Below are positions 41,702 to 54,700 of a stretch of DNA of 64,000 nucleotides, piece by piece (within the stretch, counting starts at the first letter, position 1; each line of letters opens with the position of its first letter). The notes beneath the pieces were generated by a model. That model saw only the letters and a program-made list of their open reading frames with translations. It was not told where the DNA came from and ran no database searches. The translations under genes were made by a program, and so were the position numbers. This DNA comes from Clavelina lepadiformis. Its lineage: Eukaryota; Chordata; Ascidiacea; Aplousobranchia; Clavelinidae. The stretch is from the NCBI RefSeq assembly GCF_947623445.1, contig NC_135242.1:23808001-23872000 (forward strand), given 5' to 3'.

Positions 41702-44692
41702 ATTATGCTATAAAAATTTAGGATGTAATAGTTTTTATATTTTTATGTTCTCCAGAGAAAACAAGCTTAATTAAGTCTTGCTGAAACTGAGTTTATTCAA
41801 ATAACAAGGAAGAAGGCCCAGCATCAGCGGTACTTGATGGCGTTTAATCTTTAGGCCTGTTTTACATGTCAGTTAATGCTGGATGATGCTTTTCTTATAA
41901 GTTATGTTAGTTTGACATTAAAGTGACGCCATGTCATATCTTCTACTTAACATATATTAACTCATGGTTCAACAATATGACCCTTGAAACACGTAACCGC
42001 TAAACAAAAGTCTCAATAAACAAGTAAAATCTTCCAGTTTTGTACAACTTGACATTGTGTGAATAGTTTGTAAAGGGGTTTATTAAATTATTTGACATCA
42101 GGCGTGCAAAGGTGTGATATGAAACATTGTATTAAGAGCAGCCAATCGTTTACCCATTTTGTTTCTCGTCATTATACTGAATTCGTTAAACACAAATTTC
42201 TATTCAACAAATATAACTTTCAAACTATCTTCACTGACATTTTATTAGCGATATTATTTATTTTGCAACTCAAAACTGTTTGAAAAACGCTGTCTACTGC
42301 ATTTCACGAAAATTATTAATCTAAAATGTTATGCTATACTAAGGGGTGGCCTGAGCCAATGCAAGTTGCGTATGCTGTAGCGTGTTGCGTATGCACCGCT
42401 GTACCATGTTGTAGCGTGTTGCGTATGCATAAGTTACTATAGTACAGTACATTTATATTAATGTTAGAGATTACAGCCTTATAACATTGACCAATGACAG
42501 GAAAATTTTTAAGGAAAACAAAATCAAAGAAGTGACAGAGATATCGTGTGTTACCTTTAGCTTACAATCATTTTATTCTTTGTGATTTTCTTACTTTTTC
42601 CAAGAAAATCACTTCTTTTAAGCGAATCTTGACATAAACCATTTAAATCATATACAATTTCTTTTCTATGCTTTGATCTTATGGCAGCAGTTGAACTAGG
42701 TAGGTCATTAACGTTAATAAACATGAATAACTTTAACGTTGAGAAAATTAGCAGATCTCTTTCAAAAATACAATAGTCTGCAAATAAAGGTATAGCACTT
42801 TATCGTAAGAGTTGATATTGCAACCCAGATCTCTAATAATACAAAGGCCGGATGACAACAATACAGAAAGGTACTCTTTGCTTTTGCGGTTAATTCTATT
42901 TCATTCTCTTTCACTCAACAGTAGTCACTTGGTGTAGTAGGCCTATTGCGACAATTCAAACCCGACAATTGTAAGAATTAGAATTAGGTTTAGAATTAGA
43001 GTTTGATGTGTTAGAATGCAGAAGGTTACAATTGCCACATACTGTATTTGCTGTCGGCATGTTGACGGATGCTCATGACAGGGAAATCCCCATAGTTGAT
43101 TGGATTTTCATTAAAGAATTCGTCGATCACGAAGCAACTTGGCAAAGATTGCTGAGTCACACAAGTTACATAATTTAATCGAAGTCGGTTAATTGCTGGT
43201 GCAAGCTGGAACGGAAGTTGTAAATGGAAAGGAATTTTACTTTGCTTGTAGTTTTGCTAGATCTGTTAAAATAGCCTAGTTATGACTACAATATGCTGAC
43301 GTGACAAAAATCGTGTTCACCTATTTTGGTAGATAGATCTTTACTGTCCGAATGGATACCATAGTGTTACGGTCAATAGGCAATAGCCCAGACCCCAAGC
43401 CCTATAGACTGCTAGTCTACCTACTGACCGAGCTTTCCGGTCTCAGGTTATGATCCACCAATGCGACTAAGTCTATGGCATGGCATCTTATTTTGGTTTT
43501 TATTTAGACTGGTTAACCTTTTTTAACTAGTTAACCAACTTTTAGCCCTGTAGTTTTCGAACTGACCCATTACCGACAAATTTTGTTTGAAACATTGCGC
43601 CGACTGGAAAGTACGACAGTTTCGTGCAGTGAAGACTCAATTCTTTATTTATTATAAATAGACATGAAAAGAAAAAAAATTCTGGCGTGAATGTTGATGA
43701 ATATCTTATGCGCAGGTGAAACTGCAGACTATGGCAAGAGTACAACAGAGATTTTTGTTCGAAATAGTATTGCGCACCAGGAGAAACCGTTGTTTCCAAA
43801 AAAAGAAACAGTACTTTTTTCTCCAATTTCTACTATAAAATTAGTCAACGTCTTGTCTTCTACACACAAGAGATCTCGGCAAAATGCCCCAAAAACTGCC
43901 ATACTCTACAGTCCGGCCAGTCTGCAGATGCCACAGCTTCCACTTTTGCTCATTTGTCAGTCTTGTGAAGGAGCAGATACGTTTCAACCATGTTCGTTAA
44001 CCGCATGAATTTCAATCGTGCAGGCATAACTAGGTCAGTTTATTTGTAATACACGTATAAGCTCGACTGCACAGTATGGCGGAAGTACAGCCGAAATTTA
44101 GTGGCAGGAACAGTTTCGCACACCAGCACACTGGTAAGCTAAAACGACATGCTCATTCTTCGGCGGGAGAAGAACGATCTCTTTAAAACATCTTCGCACC
44201 TTTTCTATACCTACTGTATGCTATACCATTACCTATCCCTTCTCTTCCCTGTTCTATGCCCTTTCCTTACCTTGTAGCATTTCGCTTCTGCAGCCCCAAG
44301 TTCCTGGTGAAAATCGCCGTACTCTGCAGCCCTGCGTGTAAGTATGAAAACAAGAGTGAAACACTGAAGTTTCTGATTGAGTGGTTGAGTTTAAAGATGG
44401 TGAAATGTTTGCTATTGGTTTGGTAAATTAATACATGGTACGCAAAATGTTTCATTTCTGTCATTTATCTATGATATGGCGACTTAAAGCATAATTGTAA
44501 TTAATGGTTGCCATATACTTTGATAAAAAAAATAAAGTCAGCAGATTCACGATTTAATTTGAACTGGCGCAATTATAAAACCTATTGATTTGTATCCACA
44601 CAAACCTGAATATTTTTTAATTTGGTTTATACATTTGTTCGTTCTTAACATTTAGGTTAGCGTAGGATCAACACTGGATTTGCTTAAGCACG
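41702..44692. other. Intergenic upstream of the NRF cluster
   Basis: No gene was recognised. Two related stretches near 43720-43790 and 44065-44140 share GnAGACTATGGCnnAAGTACA-like and CGCACACCAG strings and may be old repeat copies without clear ends. Confidence 0.4.
42376..42429. repeat. 20-bp direct repeat, two exact copies
   Basis: TGTAGCGTGTTGCGTATGCA is present at 42376-42395 and 42410-42429, with a shorter piece (GTTGCGTATGC) just before the first. Confidence 0.85.
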
Positions 44693-47600
44693 ATGATATT
44701 TAAACTTTTTATCATATCTCTATTTTTCTCACTCGGTCACTCTCGAGATATGTCTTCGTTGCTGACTGTCGCCAACCCTCTTCATGTAATCAAGCACTTT
44801 GCTGCCTCAAGTGGTAGAGGTGTGACACAAGAAGATGTAGAAGTCATGAGAAGTCTTTCAACCAATTTCTTCAGTGTGAGAAATTACAAATTGGGATTTG
44901 ACGATTCTTGTTTTGAAGCACTTGAAAACTTTGCAAAGGATTTTCCACAAGCTTACACATTACAAGGTATGAAAAGTTTGAACAATACAATTGGCAGTTA
45001 TACGTTGTCATCTTGCGGTCATCCTCCTTTAACATGGGAATGCTGTGAGGTTTTTTAACAATTTTTCAAAGTGCAAATTCAGCTGGTTAAATTATGCTCA
45101 CAGATGTCTTCAACTTGGTGTGTAGCATGGTTTCTGAAAAATACTGGCATAAATTACCAATTTTGATTACTTTAATGGATCTTACCCAATTTTGCTTAAA
45201 ATGTTGGCATTTTATCTAGAATTATTGTTTGCTACTTTGTTAGATATGTCAAAAAATTAGTTGCTAATTATTATTTACATGCAAAAAACAAATATGGAAT
45301 ATTCACGACATTTTTTTGACATTTTTTCACTGAATTCACCAATGCAATTACATGTGATGACATATTTCTTACATTCTACCATTCACTAGTTTGGGTGCAT
45401 ATAATGCAGTACAGAACATAATAAATGTATAAAACTAAACATTTTTGGAATGTTGTCCAGACGTCGTAAAATGTTGCACACATAACGAGTTAAAAAATTG
45501 TAACTCAAGCGTTGAACATTTTGCATTAAACAGAAATGTTTGAAAAATTTTGCAGTGTTTGTTGTTAAGGGTTAGTAAGAACCAGATTGACATTATATCT
45601 GTTTAAATGTATTGAGGGACGATGTAAAAAGCTGAAATTACATAACAAATATCCAGCTCTGTAAACATTTATATACTCACGTGAAGTAGGACAATAAAAA
45701 AATGGGCCAGAAATATGTGCTAATGCTGAATGATTTAGAACAGGTGTCATTTGTGTACATGCCTCGCTTCACATGTTTTGTCCTTTGTTGCTTGCTATCA
45801 CTATTGTGTAGAGTTAAATGTGTGAAATTGCAATAAGTCAAACATAAATGATACAAAGAAAGTGTAAATAGCTATGAAAGTGGTCATTAGTTTCCCTTTG
45901 TGTGGTGATATTAATATTTTTATTTATATTATCCAGTACTGGATGCTTGGGGAAAACCTGAAAGTGGTATTTTGAATGGAAATCTCATCTGGCCCGGTCG
46001 TTATTTCGAATGTTCCAACATAAATTATGATCATTTCAAGGGGAAATACTGCTCAGTGTATGTTGGTGAAGCTCCAGCACCTGTAAGTATAGCTGCTCAC
46101 AGGATCATCATTATGTACTAATTTTACTTACAATGAAAAACTACTTGGCCTATACACACTTTGACAAAATCACTGTTTCAGTATAAGGCTGTGCTGGTTT
46201 GTTGGACAAATTCTTTTCCTAATTTGTTTTTGTTGTTTTTCTAGGCTGCTTTTGGCATCGGATTTCCAACAGGTCTCACAATTGGTGGATGTTTCCCTGA
46301 CACTTGTTCTCAGGAAGACATTTCTTCTTTGATCAAATCGTTGGCTCAAAACAAGACCAGCATCGTAGATTGTCCTGTTCAGTTTACAGAGTGGGGCGCC
46401 AAAGACATTCTTGGAATGTAGGTTTTATTTTTACCAATCTTGACTATTTTTGTGACAGTGTATTGAAAGTAACTTCTTTTGTCTTGTGTTCATTTTCTGG
46501 TTTGCGAACAAGAAGCTTATATAAGTTTAAAAAAATTGTTAATACAATTTTCAATGAAAGAAAAAATATTGGTTTTGATTTAGCAAAGTATATAGCATTT
46601 CATGCATTGTTCCTCTCTCTCATGCATTGTATGTTCCTGTCAATCAATTTCTCCATCAATCAAGGAGGCCTGAGCATATGCCTACTTTTATAGATGTAAA
46701 CAATCTATTTATAACACAACAATCGGTTCGTGATACAAAGGCTTCAGTATTCAACATTTCAGGAACTGCAAATTGGTCACTCTTGATTTCAAATGAAACT
46801 AGATTGCAAATTGTAGATTTAAACTTTTTTGCAGAGTCATCTTCGTCTTGTTGTTTTTGATTGTGATGGCATCAACATTTTATGACTACATTTCAAATTT
46901 AAATATCGCTTCAAAGTCGGAATTCTCTGACACTGCCATCTTGAATAGCAGTTCTTATGATGCTGGACCACAATTCAAGCAAGGTAAATACAACAGTGTT
47001 TTTTTGAGTGTTAAGGTAATTGTATTCCTGCATGAAACCATTATTTCAATGTGATTTTAGCTGGTAACTTTATTGAATATATTTGAGTCGCACGTGTTTT
47101 GTGGTGAAAGGATGTTGGATAAATTAATTTGGACATAATTTATATGATTTTTTATTTTTCTTCATCCGATTTGAATTCTTAAATTACTTGTTTGAAAGGA
47201 AAAATTCATCAGATTCTCACATCCTTCTCGGTTATTCAAAACACCCGAAGATTTCTGATCACGACCCAGCGACCGACCGATATAACCTGCCTGCATGGGA
47301 TGAGGTTCCTCAGCATGTCCTGGGTCATTCTTGGACACTCCTTTCTTTTCTCCGTACAATTTTCAGGTAAAAACTTGAAATGCATTTCACTCGTGGATTG
47401 GCAATTTGAAAAAGTTTGAGTTTGCTCTAAACTTTCTTATTCCGGTAGTTTAGGCTGACAGTGTTTGTGGCGTACGCTGCTTGACATTGTTTTTAAATTA
47501 ATTTAAATAATTGCAAATTGTATCACTAAATGTTTCTTGTTGTTTGATCTTGTCCACCTACAGTGGGTTTTTGTTTGCTGACCCATTTGCGAGTTCAACA

Positions 47601-50600
47601 CAAGCGCATCATATTAGTATAATATGGTCTGATGTTAAACCTAATTATTTCAGTTTATCTTTTAATAATTGATGTCACCCTGTAGTTAAGCTCTTAGGAA
47701 AATTAACAATTGCATGATTGGAAATGATGTATATATCATGTATATTTAATGCAACTGTTAAAGTCATGAAAGAAGCACTTGGGCATTGACTTTGTGCAAC
47801 TGGAATACGTATTTAAAGCCTGCCTGCTTATGTGCTTGTGACAAAGAAGCGTTGCAGCATATACTTTGTATATTACGCTACAACACTCTGATGTTCAATG
47901 ACTTTTTTTAGACATTGCCCTTTTTGTTAAATGGCAAAAACCGCTGAGCCACGCAAAAAAAATAAGAAGAACTAAAGTATATGATTACACTTGGAGTAGA
48001 AGCTAATGTTTTGTGGTTTGCCTTGTCAACCTTCAATTTTATCTTAAAGTTTTAAAGTTGATACCCTAAATGCATTGTTATTGCGTCAGAATAGTTTGTG
48101 CTTTTTTGTTCACAATAGGTGCGCTGAAGCTCGTTAAACACTTCAAACAATTTCCTGCATGCTCTAGCTGCATAACGTAAAGTTACATAATGTCATGTGA
48201 CAATATACAGCATTCATGCCAATCAGTTTAGCGCCGTTAAATATAGCGTTTTAATAGCAGTTATAAAATTCATTATTTGATGTCATTGTTGAAAAAATAT
48301 TGTTATCACTTTGCAGTGGGACATAACAAATATTTAAACAGTGTGCTTTGTAAATATTGGTACATGATGTTCTCGAATTGCTCATTGTGGTTGTAAACAC
48401 AACTTTGTATAAGTTTTATAATACCTTATAAAAGGCCTCAAAGTTTTATTTTTTAATAAAGCTGTAATTTGTATTCAGTACTAATTAATAATACTGATTA
48501 GTTAACAATACTGGTTAGTGAATAATGCCTTGGTTAATTAACAATACTGGTTAGTTAATAATACTGGTTAATTAACAATACTGGTCAGTTAATAATACTG
48601 ATCAGTTAATACACTAATCTATATCATTAATTTTTAGGGCCCATTTATAACGTTAAATCACATTGAATAAGGTACATATTAAATATGCTCTAAGCAAAAC
48701 CTTGTTTTTCAGATAACATGAAATTTGTCGGTGAATATTTTATCAATCACTTTGAGTTTCAAGCAATAGGAAATGCGACTCTCTCCGTTGACTCCTTCTT
48801 CTTTCTGAGTGGTCTTTTGGTCGTATATCTCGGGATGCGGGAATTAAAGAAACGGAACGGAAAGATTAATATCCCGCTAATGTATCTTCACCGATATATC
48901 AGGTGATAGTTGTGTTTATTACTTGTCTAATTTGTGTGATTATGTTATTCTATGACATCTGAAGATGTTGTGTGTGCTGTTCTAAAATATTTTTTTTATA
49001 CAAACATTTTGTCAGAAATATTTCGTAAATAACCGTTTCATAAAATTGTTTATTTATGGATTTGTTTTGATTCTCTCATGATTTAGACTCACCCCACCAT
49101 ATGCTTTCCTTATTCTTATGTCTGTGAGTCTGTGGCCAAAGTTTGGGACCGGGCCAATGTGGCCGGCTTTGGGTCATTCTCTGCAAGCCCAATGTGACAA
49201 GTACTGGTGGACCAACCTGCTGTACATAAACAACTTATATCCTGCTGGTAGCTTGGATGGAGAAGTAGGAAACATTGTTATTATAACCAAGATTAAATTA
49301 GATTATATTTCCCTTTTCGATTTGTATACTTTGCAATTTGAGGCAATTTAATTAGAGAAAATATAAAATGTGGTCAAGTGTGTCGAAATGTTACAATACA
49401 ATATCTATGTGTAACAAACTGCAATAATAGATATAAGATTAATCACTCTTAATAACTACTAATTAATGTGTTTTCCAGTGCTATGGTTGGGGCTGGTATC
49501 TTGCTAACGACACTCAGTTTTACATTTTGGCCCCAATTTTTCTGCTGGCGTTATACAAGTAGGTGGCAATGGGTTATTACCCACTTTGATGTAATAGAAA
49601 TCAGTCACATGTTCGGCAGTCTATGCACTTTGATTACTTCGATGAATTGCTTTATTTCTGTTGTAATTGCTTTTGTCATAACGTGGCAAACCTTAGACCA
49701 CTGACTCCATCTTTCTGTCATAGATTTCCGGGACTTGGTGTTGCCTTGTTATCCATTGTACTGACAGCGAGTATCACAATCACTGGGGTATTTTCCTCGA
49801 TTACCCAGCAACAACCACAACCTGTCGCAATTGGAGTTTTTGCAAAGTATTACTTTTGGTGCTTTTGTGTTTTATGTGAAGTTATTTTTGAACTCAACAG
49901 CTTTACTTAAACTAGAATTAAAATTAAAATTCGAAATAAAAATTTGAAATAAATGAAACTAGATGCTAAGCTATAGCTCACTAAGCTCCTCATTCTTGGT
50001 GCGTGTTGTATAGTCAGTATGGTATAGTATAGCCTGGTATAGTCAGAATCAGTAATTGTCGTAAAATCACAAATGCTCCTCTGCTTTATGTGCTTAAAAT
50101 ATTTATCATATGCAATTAATCACCCGTCTGCAAAGTAATAGTAGTTTAGTCTAGTATCATTAGTATTAGTAAGTAGTATTCTATTCAAAACGTGACAGCT
50201 AGCGTTCTATTAATACGATTTTGTTCACAAATGTAAATGCTAGCCATCATGCATGTTAACTTTGCATTATGAAGTCATAATTACCGTCATCACTGTCCTA
50301 ATTAACGTTTTGATTACCTTTTCAGCAATTACTGCTTTATCATTTCACGACATTGAACAATTCTTTCTTTCGTATACTGACACGTATTTGATTTAAGTTA
50401 AATTCGTTTTTAAACCTGCCCCTCACTTTAATATTTTTATACTGCGTAGATGTCCGTGGCTACTTTATCTTGCAACAGCATCCTCTTTTTTTAGAATTTT
50501 CACTTCCCTCTCTTTACCGACCTTGAACCAGACATCAGAAGTGATGCAAGCCGACCTTGTTGGGGCTGATCCTCCACAATACAGTCCATACATGTCTGAT

Positions 50601-52196
50601 ATTTACACCAAGCCGTGGTGTAGGATAGGAGCTTACATTGTTGGAATGATCACCGGGTTTATTCTCCACTATAACAACAATAAAGTAAAGATGCCTAAGG
50701 TTGGTGGGACGCTGATGTTTTCAGATTTTTTGCACTTTTTAAGAATTTCTGGTTTAATCACCACATTTATATAATTTTTGTAGAAAATTTTGCACGAAAT
50801 AAATTCTAGCATGTACAACAATATCTGATTTTTAGGAAATTATCTTCCGTTAAAATGTGAACTTTCAAATCAAGTCAGAACATTTTCAAAATCTTTAATT
50901 TATTTGCTATTCATTTATGCTATAAATGTTTTTTTGTTTCTCAGCTCGCAGTTGTTCTTGGTTGGTTACTGGCGGCTGGTACGTGCTCGTCAATAATCTA
51001 CTGTTTATATCCCACCTTCATCACCGGACATGTTTTGGACAACAACACGGCTGCTTTCTATAACGCCATGTCCAGGCCAATGTGGGCCGTGGGTCTTGCA
51101 TGGGTCACCGTCGCTTGTGTTAGTGGTTATGGAGGTATGAATAATCAACTTATTTAAATGATGTACCTACATTTCTGTATTTATGTGTCTCATCTGTGTA
51201 GCGCTGGGGTTAAAAGCTCCATCTCTGTTAAAGTGAATGCCGTTTGCGTAATTGATGTTGTTTTCAGGCCCCGTCAATAAATTCCTGAGTTGGAGAGGTT
51301 TCATTCCGTTGAGCCGACTCACCTACTGTGCTTACTTGATCCATCCACTTGTCATATGGTGGCTGGTTGTGAGCAGAGAGACTCTCTTGCACTACAGCAT
51401 TTCAACGACAATTTCAATATTTTTAAGTGAGTACTCAGCATCTAACACGGCCTAGTCTTGGCTGATTCTTCTTTGAAGTCACGTCATTGTTTCATTTATC
51501 ACCATCTCAAACCACATCTTTGGCTTTTGTGGATAAGTTTATTCAGAATACAGTCAAAGCTCATTAACTCAAAACCGTATAATTATCAGGACTATGTCGT
51601 CTAAACTTTGGGTTATCCACAAGCTCGTAAAATTAACATTATAAAGAAAAACGATTAGTTTGAGTTTGTTTGAGTTTGAAAATTTTACTGAGCTGAGCTT
51701 TCTTTGACCTTGGGTTTGAAACTCTGTCAAGCGTTTTAACCACAACCCTGTCATCGTGATTAAATATTTTTTTGCATTTGTTTCTCTGTTCATGTTTGGG
51801 TCAGCTTGCTACTTTGTTTGTGTAGAAGGGGTGCTCATACCAATATCCTGCAATCATATGTTAATGTTCAGTGTTTTAGCCTCTTGCAATTTGTCCTGCA
51901 GCATCTTATTTTTTTTCTTGATTGTCCGAGTTTACTTAACCTATTACGTTTTGGTGTCTTTGCAGAAACTTGGTAATGTTAATATTTCAACCTCTCACTG
52001 TCCTATATTTATATTCGCAGCAACCTTAGTTCTGGCCAACCTGCTCGCCTACTTCGTTGCGATGTTGATTGAGTTTCCCGTTGTTGAGCTCATGAAGACC
52101 CTCCAGAACAAAGAGGCTACAGCCAACACCCAGTTTCCAACAGCGATGAAATTCGACAATACTTCAGTTCAATTCGGAGATGAACATGACGCTTAA
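44693..52196 (+). CDS. NRF-type membrane acyltransferase A
   Basis: Member of the nose-resistant-to-fluoxetine (nrf-6/ndg-4) family: secreted-side NRF domain plus a multi-pass acyltransferase-3 domain; in C. elegans the family affects lipid and yolk transport and drug response. Thirteen exons: 44693-44966, 45937-46082, 46245-46417, 46835-46983, 47199-47366, 48713-48902, 49087-49264, 49479-49558, 49724-49846, 50495-50699, 50945-51134, 51268-51426, 52021-52196; 736 codons. Signal peptide MIFKLFIISLFFSLGHS. The NRF part has paired cysteines (YFECSNIN, GGCFPDTCSQED, VDCPVQF). A helix (VIFVLLFLIVMASTFYDY) precedes the acyltransferase part with ITCLHGMRFLSMSWVILGH, SVDSFFFLSGLLVVYLGM, YIRLTPPYAFLIL, WGWYLANDTQFYILAP and LTYCAYLIHPLVI. 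The conserved His and Asp-containing motifs are present, so it appears functional. Substrate unknown. Exon layout is shared with B and C. Confidence 0.9.
48478..48612. repeat. Intronic minisatellite in NRF-A intron 5
   Basis: About seven imperfect units of AATACTGGTTAGTTAA, roughly 16-18 bases each, head to tail. Paralogue B lacks this array at the equivalent place. Confidence 0.8.
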
Positions 52197-53837
52197 AACG
52201 CTTGTTCTGTTTTTTTTGCAATCAGCTTTTATCGTTACTCGTCACATACAAGCCTGTAATTTAGCGCTTGTTTAATTTCTTTATATTGTTCCCTCACCTT
52301 TAATTCTGTGTCAATTTTTTTTTTGTTACCATTCACTTTTGGTTTTAAATTTTCTACCTCATTAGTAATCTGCATCACAATGTTTGCTTCATACTGTTTC
52401 TGTGGAGAATATTGCGCCCAACTCACGAAAATTAGTCATATTGTATATCATTGGATATCTTTTTGAGGGCTGTTGCGTTTAGTGATTCATGTTTTAGGTC
52501 TTTTACTCATCTAGTTGCTGCTTCAGTAAATCAGTTATACGGAGCTCATTGTGAGATATGCAAAAAGTGTCATGTTGCTTTAGGCTTGATTCGACGAAAA
52601 GTTTTTTATGACTTTCCTGGTCTTTGACAATTGAAATAATTGAGCTTAATTTGAAGTTTGAAATACTTGAATGTTGGTGTCTAGCACTGTTGTTTTCAGC
52701 TGTGTAGTTTACATTTCCAGAATCAATCAACCTTCAGCATTAATTTTTTTTTTAATCAAATCTTTTTGCTGAGTGTTCATGTTGCCTTGAGTTGTACATT
52801 GCACTTTGCATTGCATTTATCTGTTTTTATTTAATTGCTCACTTTATCTGTGATTCCATAGCCCTTATTTAGATCAATCCCATCACTTATGTGCAATTTA
52901 GTATGTTACTGATCTAGGTAATGCGCGAGTATATTCGTAGAAAATTTCAATGTTTTTACTTGACTTTCTGCATTACTGCAACCAATTTTGTATTTTTCTG
53001 TGTTTATCTGCAACCTTTGATTTAGACAATTGTGTGTAGAACATTATGAATACATGGGGCTTTATTAGCACCAATGTACAAGTTCTAGCAAAATTCCATT
53101 ACTATTGTTGAATGGCTATTTCTTTAGATCCTAGCAAATTAAAACCTTTGATTACCATGATCTAGTTTAAATCGCAGTAGTAGTTGTTACAATGACTGTT
53201 GTTATCTTCTTGTTTAAACTAACATCAAAATCATTGAGTAAACTTTCTTCTTTTCCACATAGAATGCAAATTACATTTTAATTCTAATGCAAATAAATGA
53301 TAAAATTTGTGCAGAGAAGCATTGTATTGCTAATATTGTTTTAATATCCAGACTTTAATTTCTGTAACTTGTGGTATTTTTTCTCAATGACCCTGCTTTG
53401 GTAGTTTCTGTTTTTAACTCCAGTTTCTTTAAAAATCCTGGGTTGTGCTAAAATGCTTCAGTTCAAGTCTTGGAAATTTTGAAACAAAACAAATTTATGC
53501 TTCTTATCCTAAAGTTAACTCAGATTTTGCATGTTGTACTTTTGGAGAAATTGCATTTTGATGATGATGATGCATTGAGTTGTTTCATATCAAACTGTAT
53601 CTTTTTTTAAATGCTTATATGCCACATACAGTGAGATGGTATTTATGATGAATTTCATAAGTTCATTTATTTTGTATTTAAACTACCTTTTAGAAGGATT
53701 TTAAAGTTGGTATTAGCTGTTCATATCGCACTTACATAATAGAACTTGTGATTTATTGAAATCAAATATAGTGTTGACATCGCCACTTACAATCAACTTT
53801 TTCAATTTCAGATCATCAGGCATCATTCTCTTAGAAA
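52197..53837. other. Intergenic, T-rich 3' flank of NRF-A
   Basis: No gene seen. The last about 70 bases before 53838 resemble the sequence just before gene C (CGCCAnTT... then AATTTCAG), suggesting a shared leader-intron acceptor. Confidence 0.45.
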
Positions 53838-53990
53838 ATGTCTAATATTTGCTTCTAAGTCTGTTACTTGCTAATTATTCTGCATTTGCGTTGTCACAAC
53901 CTTTGACCCCAGTTCATCCATCCGATGTTGTGAGAAACGCAGTTGGAAAAATCATCGTTGCTCATAATGGCCAACATCAAGCAAAACTTG
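53838..53990 (+). pseudogene. Orphan exon 1 of an NRF-C-like gene
   Basis: The sequence aligns with exon 1 of gene C (61673 on): ATGTCTAA start, then LSQPLTPVHPSDVVRNAV and KIIVAHNGQHQAKL. One base is missing soon after the start codon relative to C, which puts an early stop in the C frame, and similarity ends at about 53990, before the exon end. No later exons of this copy were found before gene B. It is a relic of a deleted paralogue. Confidence 0.8.
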
Positions 53991-54700
53991 ATGTAAAATC
54001 TAGGACTTTTATATGGAAATTAATTGATTGCACATTGATGGTGATTTGCCGAATATTTAAATTGATTAAAAGAATTTGTTTTCAAAAATCACCACTTTGT
54101 AATCTGGGACTAAATGTCAAGTATGTAAGTTTCACTCCACAATTAAATACATGATTGTAGTTTGTCTTTAACCTGTTTTTCATCTACTGACATTTCAGAT
54201 ATTGTTTAAAACTGTATTTGCTGTTTTGTCTTGAATCTGTCTCAAAATTGTTTGGTTTTGTACAGGCTTTTGAGCTTGTTAGGTTATTTATGTTAAATAG
54301 TTTTTTTTTGTGAATATCAAAAAAGGGGAAAAATACATGGCACTGCTGCACATGATAGATGGTTGAACTAGTTCCAGTTTAGAATATTTGTTTAAACCAA
54401 ACCAGCGTCCAACCATCAGGCTCAGAAATTTGTTCATATTTCTGATTTGCTGCTAAAAAAATGAGGGTGTCATTTTTGAAGAAATTCAATCATTGTAGCT
54501 TAATATACATGGGCTTAGATGGCGCTTTTATTTTTGATAATTTAGATATTTCTTGGTAAATTTCTACTTTTTGATAAAAAATAATCCCAATTTTAATTGG
54601 CATCTATGCATTCTGTAGGAAGATAAGTTAATCAGGAATTAATTTTTTGTCTTAATGTTCTTTGGGAACTATTCTGCCACTGCAGTGGCGCAAAAGAACA

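Noticed and set aside
43691-44008. 105-codon open frame before NRF-A.
   Set aside because: No recognisable domain, repeat-like composition, and no signal or splice structure.
52235-52730. Two minus-strand open frames after NRF-A.
   Set aside because: Low-complexity translations of T-rich 3' flank without any conserved motif.
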